From DATAOG01 sp963753685 (GTDB taxonomy: Bacteria > Pseudomonadota > Alphaproteobacteria > Geminicoccales > Geminicoccaceae), in assembly GCA_963753685.1 (NCBI GenBank), contig CAVWDE010000002.1:434001-498000 (forward strand): 64,000 bases of DNA, given 5' to 3'. Position numbers and translations under genes: made by a program. Positions 37,785 through 46,599 of this stretch are shown here, in pieces (positions within the stretch are counted from its first letter, which is position 1; each line of letters opens with the position of its first letter). Under the pieces are notes generated by a model. It saw only the letters and a list, made by a program, of their open reading frames with translations, ran no database searches and was not told the origin of the DNA.

Positions 37785-39872
37785 TCAGCGCTTGAGCAGG
37801 CGGGCGAGCAACGCGGCGAGCCCTCGGCCCGGGCGGCGCGCGGGCGCGAAGCCGAAGTCGCGCTCGAGCGCGTCGAGGTCGAGCTTGACCGCATCCGCGA
37901 GGCGCCCCTTGAGCGCCTGCGGCGGCACCAGCTTCTCGAACCGGGCCGCCTGGTTGTGATCGCCGCCGAAGTCGATCACCAGATCGCCGCTCGTGCGGTT
38001 GATCCGCACCCGCTCGCTGTTCTGCTCGAGGATCTCCTCGAGCAGGTCGAGCAGCGGCTTGTCCTTGAGCCGCTCGATCTCGTCCTGCGCGACCGGGCGC
38101 GCCCAGTCCGGCGCGGCGCCCAGCGCTTCGGCCAGCAGCCCGCTCAGGATCTCCGAGGCGACCAGCAGCAGATCCGGCGGATGGTGGGGATCGCTCCCGA
38201 GCCGATCGGTCAGCTCGGGCAGCCGGGGCACGAGGCGGTCGAGGTAGGTGCGGTAGAGGGCGGTGCCGACCCCGGACAGGGCCGCGCGCGCCGGGGCTTC
38301 GGGCATGCCGCGCGGGCGCGCGCCGTCGATGTGGCAGACGACCATGCGCTTTCTGAGGTCCGGGGTGACCGCGGTCACATCGCGGTTGGTGCTGATCAGG
38401 ATCGGCGCGTAGCCCTGCCCGCTCTCGTGGTCGAACTTGACCAGGTCGGGGACGTACTGGCTGAAGCGGTCGCGGTTGACGTCGTCGACGATCAGCGGGA
38501 TCGCGCCCAGGCGCTCGCGCAGGCCGAGGGCGCGCTGGGTCGTGAAGTCCTTGCCGCGGATCATCTGCTCGAAGCCGAACATCGAGCGGCTGACGACGCG
38601 GGAGAACATCGTCTTGCCGCCGTCGGAGCGGCCGTAGAGCACGGCGTGCACAGGATAGGCGAGCGGCGAGCCGTCGTGGCGGAGGGCGGCGGTGCGCAGC
38701 AGGGGCGCGAACGGCGCCGCATAGAGCCAGCAGGCGAGCGCCCAATAGCTCCGCTGCAGCCCCGCCGCATCGCCATAGAATCGGCCGAAGCCCTCGAAAT
38801 AGGGCGCGAGCAGGGCGGCATCCTTTTGGACTTCGGACCACGGTACGGGCGCGCCGATCCGATGCCAGGCTCGCCCGTCGAGGATCACGAGACCGGTGTC
38901 GAGATCGATCCGGGCCTCCGGCACGCGGTCGGTCTTGTCGGTGATCGGGCGCGCGGCGTGGGCGCGGTAGGCGCGCATGAAGCCGGACGCGCTGACCACG
39001 GTGGCGCCGCTCCGGTTGCGGTCGAGCGCGATCTGCTGCAGCTCGGCGCCGAGCGCGCTGGCCGCGCGCAACGCCGCCGCCGACAGGTCCGGCAGCACCG
39101 GCCGCCCGGGCGTCTCGACGATCGCCCCCTGCGCCTCGAGAAAGCGAAAGCACGGCACCTCCTGGATCGCCACCGGGTCGGCCGGCACGTCGAGCTGCGC
39201 CGCCTCGCCGTCGCTCGGCGTCACGACCAGGAGGTCGGCGGCGATCGGATCGGAGCGCGCCTCGTTGTCGAGGTAGGCGTCCAGGAAGCGCCGGTAGTCG
39301 ACCTCGCCGTCGGCGACGAAGAAGGTCTCCCGCTGGCGCCCGGTGAAGGCCGCGAAGCTGAGGTTGGCCGAGCCGGCGACCGCGCGGAAACGGTCGTCGG
39401 CCGCCAGCAGGTAGAGCTTGGCATGGGAGGGCGCCCCGCGCAGGAGGCGAAAGCGCAGGGAGCCGTCCTGCACCCGCGCGAGCAGCCGCTCGCCCCGTTG
39501 CGACAGGGCGGGGCGCACGCAGCGCTCGATGAACGCCTTCTGGTCGGCCAGCGCATCAACGAAGCGGTAGCCCGCGGCGGTCGTCGCCTGCTCGAGCGCG
39601 CCGAGCTCGCGCGAGAGCACGCGCTCGGAGCCGAAGGTGATCTCGACGTCCTCGAACAGGGAGGCCAGATCGAGAATCGCCGGCACGCTCGCCGAGAAGG
39701 TCAGCGCCTTGAGGCTCCGAAAGCCTCGGAAGAGGTCCTGCCAGGCGGTCTCGCGTGCACCCTGGACGATGATGTCGAAGACCAGAATGCGCTCGCGCTC
39801 GGCAGCGCGGCGCGGCGCGCCATCCAGGGCCGCCGGGCTCGGGTCGGGGGTGGAATCGAAGAGGTCGGGCAC
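37785..39872 (-). CDS. PLD-type nuclease fused to AAA+/SF3-like ATPase, function unknown
   Basis: A 695-residue fusion from a GTG start. Residues about 25-220 form a phospholipase-D-like nuclease domain with a single HKD-type motif: His150 and Lys152 in PSHAKLYLLAADDR, then AGSANLSFAAF (Ser168, Asn170). Residues about 330-540 form a P-loop ATPase: Walker A VLYGRSDGGKTMFSR (Lys420, Thr421), Walker B IPLIVDDVNRDR (Asp463, Asp464), a polar sensor ILISTNRD (Asn496) and an arginine cluster PDLRKRMVV. The C-terminal 150 residues are helical and basic. The N-terminus reads PDLFDS, reminiscent of clamp-binding tails. It follows the HEAT-repeat gene by 12 bases. No named system recognised; DNA cleavage driven by ATPase activity, as in defence or repair, is inferred. 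Confidence 0.82.
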   Translation of the reverse strand: MPDLFDSTPDPSPAALDGAPRRAAERERILVFDIIVQGARETAWQDLFRGFRSLKALTFSASVPAILDLASLFEDVEITFGSERVLSRELGALEQATTAAGYRFVDALADQKAFIERCVRPALSQRGERLLARVQDGSLRFRLLRGAPSHAKLYLLAADDRFRAVAGSANLSFAAFTGRQRETFFVADGEVDYRRFLDAYLDNEARSDPIAADLLVVTPSDGEAAQLDVPADPVAIQEVPCFRFLEAQGAIVETPGRPVLPDLSAAALRAASALGAELQQIALDRNRSGATVVSASGFMRAYRAHAARPITDKTDRVPEARIDLDTGLVILDGRAWHRIGAPVPWSEVQKDAALLAPYFEGFGRFYGDAAGLQRSYWALACWLYAAPFAPLLRTAALRHDGSPLAYPVHAVLYGRSDGGKTMFSRVVSRSMFGFEQMIRGKDFTTQRALGLRERLGAIPLIVDDVNRDRFSQYVPDLVKFDHESGQGYAPILISTNRDVTAVTPDLRKRMVVCHIDGARPRGMPEAPARAALSGVGTALYRTYLDRLVPRLPELTDRLGSDPHHPPDLLLVASEILSGLLAEALGAAPDWARPVAQDEIERLKDKPLLDLLEEILEQNSERVRINRTSGDLVIDFGGDHNQAARFEKLVPPQALKGRLADAVKLDLDALERDFGFAPARRPGRGLAALLARLLKR

Positions 39873-39884
39873 GCCCGGACCCCG

Positions 39885-40688
39885 CTACGCCTCGCGCGCC
39901 GAGGTCGCGGCGAGGATCTGCCGGGCGCGCGGGTGGTCGATCGTCTCCAGCGCTTCGAGCGCCGCCCCGGCGAGCGCCGGCTGGGTGCGGACGATCCGGC
40001 CCAGCAGGATGACGCACTCCTCATCCGCGATCGGCACGATCGCGTCGATCACGGCCGGCGACGGCGCGTCGCGCAGCTGCCGGGCGAGCGCCGGCCTCGC
40101 CTCGCGCCGGCCCATGCGCCCCAGCGCGCAGAGCGCGGCGGCGCTGACCTCGCGCTCGCCGTCGCGGGTCAGATCGAGGATCACGGGCACGACCACCGGC
40201 CACGGGCCGGAGCAGCGGCAGGCATCCGCGCGCACCTCGGCGTCGGGGTCCTGAAGCAGGGCCAGCACGGTCTCGGCGGGCAGCAGCGACTTGAGCCCGG
40301 CCGCGACCCGGAGTGCCACCTTCCGCGTCGGCCCCCGAACGACGTCCTTGGCGATCAGTCGCGTGACCGCCTGCGCCGCCTCGCGGCCACCGATCAGGGC
40401 CAGCGCCTGCAGCGCCGCGACCTGCTCTTGGACCGGGCGCTCGATGCCGAAGCCCGCAAAGCGCCGACAGAGCTGCTCCAAAGCCGGCACGGCGACGGCC
40501 AGCCCGCGCCGGCCGGCTTCGGCTGTCAGGGCCGGCGCCGCCGCCAGGCCCGCCCAGGGGATCGCTTCGATCAGCGCCTCGTCGTCGAGATCCGCGGGTG
40601 CCAGCTCCGGTCGTCCGGCGTCAGGCCGAGCGTCACCGCCGGGCGGAACGCCGCTCGCCGCAAAGAGATCGAGCTGCGATTCGCGCAT
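39885..40688 (-). CDS. HEAT-repeat protein with N-terminal sliding-clamp motif
   Basis: A 267-residue protein built of HEAT-like helical repeats. Examples are EQVAALQALALIGGREAAQA, KVALRVAAGLKSLLPAETVL, LLQDPDAEVRADACR, EREVSAAALCALGRMGRREA and PALAGAALEALETIDHPRAR. It begins MRESQLDLFAAS. QLDLF at residues 5-9 is an exact match to the QL[SD]LF consensus for binding the DNA polymerase beta clamp. ATG 40688 is chosen because this motif would otherwise be internal and the upstream 38 codons look uncoding. It is the first gene of a unit with the PLD-ATPase; the two probably act together. Function is not known. Confidence 0.75.
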   Translation of the reverse strand: MRESQLDLFAASGVPPGGDARPDAGRPELAPADLDDEALIEAIPWAGLAAAPALTAEAGRRGLAVAVPALEQLCRRFAGFGIERPVQEQVAALQALALIGGREAAQAVTRLIAKDVVRGPTRKVALRVAAGLKSLLPAETVLALLQDPDAEVRADACRCSGPWPVVVPVILDLTRDGEREVSAAALCALGRMGRREARPALARQLRDAPSPAVIDAIVPIADEECVILLGRIVRTQPALAGAALEALETIDHPRARQILAATSAREA

Positions 40689-40863
40689 CGATCTTTCCCA
40701 AAAAGGGGGCTTGGTGGCAGGTCGCGGCTGCTCGCGGACGGCGACCGGTGACCAGCCCGGACGCCCTCGGGGCAGATTGCCGCCATCCGGGTCGGGCGAC
40801 AAGGGGCCGGGAGCGCGCGGCGGCGCGTGCGGCGAGCGGTCTGGACGCGGCCGACCGCGGTGA

Positions 40864-41952
40864 TCAGGGCAGCGGAGCAGCGGGCGCCGCCACTTGCGCG
40901 GATATGGAGGCAGGGCTCGGGACGAGCTGGACCAGGGTCCGGGCGATCTCGTCCGGCGCCAGCACGTGGGTCGCTCCGTCGAGCGCGATGGCGACGCCCG
41001 GCATGCCGTGCACGACCGAGCTTTCCTTGTTCTGCGCGATCGTGACCGCGCCCGCGTCCCGGAGCAGCTTCAGCTCGGCCGCCCCATCCGCCCCCATGCC
41101 GGAGAGCAGGACGCCGGCCACGTCCGCGCCGATCGTCTCGGCCAGCGACCGGAACAGATAGGACACGGCCGGCCGCTGCCCGTGCTGCGGGGGGCCGTGG
41201 TCGAGCACGATGCTGCCGGCCCGCCCGAGGCCCATGTGCGCGCCATCGGGTGCGATGTAGACGTGCCCCGGCAGGGGATAGTCGCCCGCGGCCGCAAGAT
41301 GGACCGGCAGGGCGGACGAGGTCCCGAGCCATTCGACGAAGCCCTGCACGAAGCCCGGTGAGATGTGCTGGACCGCCAGCACCGGCACCGGAAAGTCCCG
41401 GCGCAGCCCGGCCAGGATGGTCTGCAGGGCGAGCGGGCCGCCGGTCGAGCCGCCGATCGCGACCATCCGGGTCCCCGCGTGCGAGCTCGGCCTCGGCAGA
41501 GCCGAAGGTGCCGCCCGCCCGTCGCTGCGCGCCGGCCTGGGCCAGCGCCGGACCACCCGGATCTCGGCCATCAGCCTGACCATCTGCACCAGGTCCCCGG
41601 CGCTCGCGGGATGGTTCTCATGGCCGATGCCGTGCGGCCGGGGAACGAAGGCGAGCGCGCCGGCCTCGACCGCGCGAAAGGTGGTCGCGACATGGTCGGT
41701 CGAGGTGCCGCTCACGATCACGATCGGCACCGGATGGCCTTCCATGATCCTGCGGGTTGCCTCGAGGCCATCCATCCGCGGCATGTGGATGTCCATGGTC
41801 ACGACGTCCGGCTTGAGCCGCCGCACCGCCTCGACCGCATGCACGCCGTCCGCGGCGGTCGCGATCACCTGCAGATCCGGCTCGGCGCTCAGGATGCCGA
41901 CCAGGAAATCGCGCAGGGTCCGCGAATCCTCGGCCACCAGGACTCGGATCAC
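40864..41952 (-). CDS. cheB: Chemotaxis protein-glutamate methylesterase CheB
   Basis: Receiver plus methylesterase, 362 residues, resetting receptor methylation. The receiver has Asp54 in VVTMDIHMPRMDGLEA. A linker near residues 120-165 leads to the catalytic domain with Ser in VAIGGSTGGPLALQT, His in VLAVQHISPGFVQ and Asp in LSGMGADGAAELKLL. Last gene of the chemosensory operon; cheA ends 13 bases upstream. In Wsp-type systems this place is held by WspF. Confidence 0.95.
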   Translation of the reverse strand: MIRVLVAEDSRTLRDFLVGILSAEPDLQVIATAADGVHAVEAVRRLKPDVVTMDIHMPRMDGLEATRRIMEGHPVPIVIVSGTSTDHVATTFRAVEAGALAFVPRPHGIGHENHPASAGDLVQMVRLMAEIRVVRRWPRPARSDGRAAPSALPRPSSHAGTRMVAIGGSTGGPLALQTILAGLRRDFPVPVLAVQHISPGFVQGFVEWLGTSSALPVHLAAAGDYPLPGHVYIAPDGAHMGLGRAGSIVLDHGPPQHGQRPAVSYLFRSLAETIGADVAGVLLSGMGADGAAELKLLRDAGAVTIAQNKESSVVHGMPGVAIALDGATHVLAPDEIARTLVQLVPSPASISAQVAAPAAPLP

Positions 41953-41965
41953 GTGCGCAACATCC

Positions 41966-44290
41966 TCAGATCAGGTGGCCGACGAGGTCGAGCAGGTTGT
42001 TCTGATCGAACTGGTCCTTGACGAGATAGGCATTGGCCCCGGCATCGATCCCACGCTCGCGGTCCTCGCGCGAGCCACGCGAGGTCAACAGGATCACGGG
42101 CAGCTCGTGGAGCTTCTGATCGTCCCGGATCCTGGCGGTGAGATCGAAGCCGCCCATGCCCGGCATCTCGACGTCCGAGACGATCAGGTCGAAGTCTTCG
42201 GTGTGCAGACTGGTCCAGGCGTCGACCCCGTCGACCGCGGTCTTGACGTGATAGCCGGCGGCTTCGAGGACGTGCTTGAACAAGGTCCGGGCGGTGATCG
42301 AATCCTCGGCGATCAGGATCGATTTGCGCCGTGCCGCCGCGGCCGCGAGCTTGCCGGTGGAGCGCAGGGTCTGCGGCGCCGCGACCGCGGAGCGCATCAG
42401 GTCGCGGACATTCAGGATGAGCGCCAGCGCGCCGCTCGCGAGCACGGCCGCGCCGGCCAGGTTGCGCACCCGGGCGAGCTGCGGCCCGAGGCCTTTCATG
42501 AGCACCTCCTGCTCCTCGCGGATCGCGTCGACCACGAAGCCGATGCGCTCGCCGGCCGCAGCCAGGACGATGACGGTGCGATGGTCGATCGGCGCGACCG
42601 CCGGCCCGGGCAGCTCCAGGACATCGCCAAGGTGCACGAGACAGACCGTGCGGCCGTCGAGCCGGATCGTCTCCCGACCCTCGACGGTCGCAATCTCTTC
42701 CGATGGCACCCGAAGCACGCGCTCGACATGGCCGGTGGGGAGGATGAAGGTCGCGGCGCCAACCTCGACCACCACCCCGCGGAAGGACGCGAGCGTGATC
42801 GGCAGCACGACCCGGAAGGTGGTGCCGGCACCGGGGCGGGACTCGAGGGCCAGCAGGCCGCCCAGTTTTTCGACCTTCTCCTGCACGATCGCGAGCCCGA
42901 GGCCGCGGCCGGAGATGTCGGTCACCAGCGGGCTGGTGGTGAACCCCGAGCGGCAGATCGTCGACAGCAGCAGGGCCTCACCGGTCCGCCCCTCGTCTTC
43001 GGCCGCCGCCATGCCGAGCCGGCTCGCGGCCTCGCGCACCTTCGCGCCGTCGATCCCGGCGCCATCGTCGGAGATCGCGATCTCGGCCTTGCCGGAGGCG
43101 TGCTGCACGATGGCGATGGCGATCGTGCCGCGCGCCGGCTTGCCCTTGCGGGCGCGCTCCGCGGGCATCTCGATGCCATGATCGATCGCGTTCCGGACGA
43201 AGTGCAGGAGGGCGTCCTTCATCTCCTCCTGGATGCGCCGGTCGATCTCGAGGTCTTCGCCGCTGATCACCAGCTCCGCCTCCTTGCCCTGGCTGCGGGC
43301 GAGATCGCGGACCAGCTGGGGCAAGGGATCGAGGAGCGCCGAGAAGGGCACCATCAGGACCTGCTTTGCGCTCTCGAGCAGGCTGTCCACCATCTTGCCG
43401 AGCCACCGCAGATCGTGCCGGGCGGCGGCGGCGAGCGCGGCGATCTGGACGGCGAGCGACCGGAACGCCTGGTCGTCCTGCTCGACCAGGTCGCGCGCAC
43501 CCGACGCGCCGACGACACGGCGTTGGGCCGCGCCGCCGTTCGCGCGTAGCGCGGGACCCGAGCGGGTCAGCGCGATCTGCTGGCGTCGCCGCTCGCGGGC
43601 TTTGCCGCGGCCGGCCACTTCGGCGGCGAGCCGGTCGAGTTCGGCGGCCAGGCGGGCGGCGGCCAGCTTCGCCGAGATCAACTCCTCGGCCTGGTGCAGC
43701 AAGGCATCCAGCTTGGCGGTCGAGACCCGGATGGTCGGCAGGGCCGCCGCCGGCGGGGTCGGCGCGCGCGCCGGTGCCTCGGATCGAGCGCCCCCGCCCG
43801 CACCATCGGCGAGCACCTGATCGGTCCCGGCGGGCGCACCCCGCTCGACCGAGGTCGCGACCGGCGGCGCCGCGAGCGGCGCTCCGGTGGCCGCGGCCGC
43901 GAGGCAATCCATCAACGCCCTCAGCTCCGGCGCGCGCTCGGGCGGGGTGCTGCCGTCGCCGCGGGCCAGGATCGCCTTGACGTGGGTGAAGCCCTGATGG
44001 AGCAGATCGAGCAGCTCGGGCGCCAGCGCGATCTTGCCGAGCTTGAGGGCGGCGAACACGTTCTCGAGCGTGTGGCAGATCGCGACCACGTTGCCGAGAT
44101 TGACCGCGCGCGACGCCCCCTTGAGGGTGTGGACCTCGCGGAAGATGGTCTCGACCAGCTCCTGCCGCCGCTCCGGCGAAGGCGCCTGCTCCAGGGCGAG
44201 GAGGCCGCTCGAGATGGCGGCGAGATGCTCCTCGGCCTCGGTCGCGAAGACCGCCAGCAGCTGCTTCAGGATGTCGTCCGGCCCGGCCAT
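41966..44290 (-). CDS. cheA: Hybrid chemotaxis histidine kinase CheA with C-terminal receiver
   Basis: A 774-residue kinase. The Hpt domain has His54 in FREVHTLKGASRAV. An Ala/Pro-rich linker follows, then the dimerisation/HATPase core with ALLHFVRNAIDHGIEMP (N box), ISDDGAGIDGAKVR (G1) and SGRGLGLAIVQEKVEKLGG (G2). A CheW-like domain (ASFRGVVVEVGAATFILPTG, LVHLGDVLELPG) precedes a receiver with Asp in FDLIVSDVEMPGMGGFD. The CheA-REC layout equals WspE. There is no separate cheY in the window, so the fused receiver may be the phosphate sink or output. It overlaps no gene; the MCP ends 11 bases before. Confidence 0.95.
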   Translation of the reverse strand: MAGPDDILKQLLAVFATEAEEHLAAISSGLLALEQAPSPERRQELVETIFREVHTLKGASRAVNLGNVVAICHTLENVFAALKLGKIALAPELLDLLHQGFTHVKAILARGDGSTPPERAPELRALMDCLAAAATGAPLAAPPVATSVERGAPAGTDQVLADGAGGGARSEAPARAPTPPAAALPTIRVSTAKLDALLHQAEELISAKLAAARLAAELDRLAAEVAGRGKARERRRQQIALTRSGPALRANGGAAQRRVVGASGARDLVEQDDQAFRSLAVQIAALAAAARHDLRWLGKMVDSLLESAKQVLMVPFSALLDPLPQLVRDLARSQGKEAELVISGEDLEIDRRIQEEMKDALLHFVRNAIDHGIEMPAERARKGKPARGTIAIAIVQHASGKAEIAISDDGAGIDGAKVREAASRLGMAAAEDEGRTGEALLLSTICRSGFTTSPLVTDISGRGLGLAIVQEKVEKLGGLLALESRPGAGTTFRVVLPITLASFRGVVVEVGAATFILPTGHVERVLRVPSEEIATVEGRETIRLDGRTVCLVHLGDVLELPGPAVAPIDHRTVIVLAAAGERIGFVVDAIREEQEVLMKGLGPQLARVRNLAGAAVLASGALALILNVRDLMRSAVAAPQTLRSTGKLAAAAARRKSILIAEDSITARTLFKHVLEAAGYHVKTAVDGVDAWTSLHTEDFDLIVSDVEMPGMGGFDLTARIRDDQKLHELPVILLTSRGSREDRERGIDAGANAYLVKDQFDQNNLLDLVGHLI

Positions 44291-44301
44291 GGGCGCCCGC
44301 C

Positions 44302-45909
44302 TCAGGCCACGTACTGGCCCGCCATGGCCTTGAGCTTGTGGCCGAGCTCGTTGAGGTTCTGGGCGGCCATCTCGGCCTGCTTGGTGCCGCTCATGTTCTG
44401 GGCGCTCGCCAGCTTGATGTTCTCCATGGCGAGTGCCACCTGATCGATGCCGACCTGCTGCTGCTGGTTGGAGGCGACGATCTGGATCGCGGCCTGGGTT
44501 GCGGTGGTGATGCTCTGGCCCAGCCGCTCGATCAACTCGCCGGCATCCGCCGACTGCTTGACGCCGGCATCGACGGCCTTGCTGCCCTGCTCGGCCGCCA
44601 GCACCGCGGTCGCGGTCGCCTTTTGAATGTCGCCGAGGATGGTGCGGACCTGGGCGGTCGCCTGCTTGGACTGCTCGGCCAGGCTCTTGACCTCCTGGGC
44701 GACCACGACGAAGCCCTTGCCCTGATCGCCGGCGCGCGCCGCCTCGATGCCGGCGTTGACCGCCAGCAGGTTCGACTGCTCGGCGAGGTCGTTGACCGTG
44801 GCCACGATCTCGCCGATCGCCTGGCTCTGCTCGCTGAGCAGCATGACCGCCTCGGCGATCGCGCCGATCTGCTCGCGCACGCGGTTGATGCCCTCGATCG
44901 ACTGCTCGACCGCGCGCTTGCCGCCCTGGGAGACCTGCGCGGTCGCCTGCGCGGTCTCGGAGACGTAGAGCGCCTTCTCGGTCGAGACCTGGGAGGTCTT
45001 CTTGACCTCCTCCATGGTCGAGCTGGTCTGGGCGAGCGCGGTCGCGGTCTCGGCGGCGCCGGCGGCGACCTGGGCGGTGATCGTGACGATCTGCCCGGCG
45101 GCGGTGCCCAGCACGTTGGTGCCTTCGCGGATCTCCTGGATCAGCTGCCGGAGATTGGCGACCATGCGGCTGAAGGTGCGGGTCAGGATGCCGACCTCGT
45201 CGCCGCGCTCGGTGCTCGCCAGGCTGACCGTCAGGTCGCCGGAGCCGATGCGCTCGGCGATCGCGGTGATCTCCCGGAGCGGGCCGGCGATGTTGCGGCT
45301 CAGGAACAGGCCGGCCGCGACCACCAGGAGGGCAGCCAGCATCGCCCCGCCGACGATTACCCAGATGGTGTTGTTGGCACTTGCGTCGGTCTCGGCGTCG
45401 CGATCCCGCAGCCGCTGGTCTTCGATGTCCTGCATCTGGCCGATGATCCTGCGGATCTCGTCCATCGCCTTCTTGCCCTCATTGTTCTGGACGAGCTGGC
45501 GCGCGGCATCGAAGCCCTGGCTGCGGCGGATCTCGATCTTGTCTTTGAGCGACTCGAGCTTGTCCTTGATCGGTTGGCGGAGCGCTTCGATGTTGCGATG
45601 CTGGACCGGGTTGTTGGTCAGGTCATCGACCTCCTGCACCAGCCGATCAATGTGCGGCAGAGCCGCCTGGTAGGGCTGCAGATAGCCTTCGTCCCCGGTG
45701 ATCAGGAAGCCGCGCTGCCCGGTCTCCGCGTCCTGCATCGCCGAGAACAGGTCGTTGAGGCGGTCGCGCACCTCGTAGGTATGCGCGCGCAGGGCCGCCG
45801 CGTCGGTGAGGTCCTGGGTATTCTGGAACGAGACTGCTGCCACGACCAGGAAGACCAGCAGGACGCCGGACAGGCAGGTCCAGATCTTGGTGCCGACCGA
45901 TAGTGTCAT
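44302..45909 (-). CDS. Methyl-accepting chemotaxis protein with CHASE3 sensor
   Basis: Inner-membrane receptor of 535 residues. Transmembrane segments lie at about 10-29 and 183-205. The periplasmic CHASE3 domain has the hallmark DAETGQRGFLITGDEGYL. A HAMP domain (LSRNIAGPLREITAIAERIG) leads into the long coiled coil, whose tip reads LLAVNAGIEAARAGDQGKGF, a slight variant of the common NAAIEAARAGEQGRG. It lies between cheW and cheA of the cluster, whereas in wsp operons the receptor gene comes first. Ligand unknown. Confidence 0.93.
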   Translation of the reverse strand: MTLSVGTKIWTCLSGVLLVFLVVAAVSFQNTQDLTDAAALRAHTYEVRDRLNDLFSAMQDAETGQRGFLITGDEGYLQPYQAALPHIDRLVQEVDDLTNNPVQHRNIEALRQPIKDKLESLKDKIEIRRSQGFDAARQLVQNNEGKKAMDEIRRIIGQMQDIEDQRLRDRDAETDASANNTIWVIVGGAMLAALLVVAAGLFLSRNIAGPLREITAIAERIGSGDLTVSLASTERGDEVGILTRTFSRMVANLRQLIQEIREGTNVLGTAAGQIVTITAQVAAGAAETATALAQTSSTMEEVKKTSQVSTEKALYVSETAQATAQVSQGGKRAVEQSIEGINRVREQIGAIAEAVMLLSEQSQAIGEIVATVNDLAEQSNLLAVNAGIEAARAGDQGKGFVVVAQEVKSLAEQSKQATAQVRTILGDIQKATATAVLAAEQGSKAVDAGVKQSADAGELIERLGQSITTATQAAIQIVASNQQQQVGIDQVALAMENIKLASAQNMSGTKQAEMAAQNLNELGHKLKAMAGQYVA

Positions 45910-45984
45910 GATCCTGTTCTCCTCCCTGCCACGCGCGGTCGCGTCGGGAGTCTCTCGGGGTTCGGGATTGCGGCTCGACGGTCG

Positions 45985-46599
45985 CTACGCGGCGACGTCC
46001 GCATGGACGACGATTTCCGGGTCAGACAAGAGCGACTGCGCATCGATGATCGCGACGCCGGTCCGGCTCACACCTTGGAGATAGCGGGCGCGCCGGCCGG
46101 CCAGCGTCGGCAGGGACGTCTCGAGATCCTCGCGCGCGACACTGCCCAGGCCGATGATCGCGCTCGCGAGCACGCCCACCAGCATCGCCTCGGTGCTGAG
46201 CACGACGACCTGGTCGAGCTCGACCGGCTCCGACGCCGCCAGGTCGAAATACTTGCCGAGGTCGATCACCGAGAGGATCTGCCCGCGCAGGCTGATCAGG
46301 CCGGCGACGAACGAGGGCGTGCACGGCACCGGGGTCACCGCGGTCACCGCGGCGACCTCCTGGACATGGCTCGTCTCGAAGCCGTAGCGCTCCTGCGCCA
46401 ACGCGAACTCGAGGAACTCGACCTGCTCCCCGGACCCGGCCTCGCGCGTGGCCTCGCGCGCCAGGGCGCGCGCCCGCTCGCGCAGGATCCGCCGCGTCTC
46501 CTGCGCGTCCGGCGTCCAGCTCAGATCGAGCCGGCCGCGCGCTGCCGCGAGACGGCGGTGAATGTCTTCCCAGTTGACCATGTTCGGTTCCGTGTTCAT
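45985..46599 (-). CDS. cheW: CheW-like coupling protein, long N-terminus
   Basis: Scaffold protein of 204 residues that links receptor and CheA. The N-terminal 70 residues are helical and charged (WEDIHRRLAAARGRLDLSW, RRILRERARALAREATREAG). The CheW domain follows with QVEFLEFALAQERYGFETSH, VAGLISLRGQILSVIDLGKY and RYLQGVSRTGVAIID. The ATG at 46599 overlaps the cheR stop as ATGA, which fixes the start. By position and extended N-terminus it corresponds to WspD. Confidence 0.9.
   Translation of the reverse strand: MNTEPNMVNWEDIHRRLAAARGRLDLSWTPDAQETRRILRERARALAREATREAGSGEQVEFLEFALAQERYGFETSHVQEVAAVTAVTPVPCTPSFVAGLISLRGQILSVIDLGKYFDLAASEPVELDQVVVLSTEAMLVGVLASAIIGLGSVAREDLETSLPTLAGRRARYLQGVSRTGVAIIDAQSLLSDPEIVVHADVAA

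Noticed and set aside
36298..39153. A 951-codon minus-strand frame spanning the PLD-ATPase and GH3 region
   Set aside because: Its second half is the real GH3 N-terminal part, but its first half is an out-of-frame reading of the PLD-ATPase gene. Not one protein.
37785..39872. Reading the fusion as cardiolipin synthase
   Set aside because: It has one HKD-type motif, no membrane segments and a fused P-loop ATPase, whereas cardiolipin synthases have two HKD motifs and N-terminal membrane helices.
37956..40751. A 931-codon plus-strand frame opposite the PLD-ATPase and HEAT genes
   Set aside because: Antisense shadow; no motifs, composition dominated by Arg, Gly, Ala and Asp. The minus-strand proteins have clear active-site motifs.
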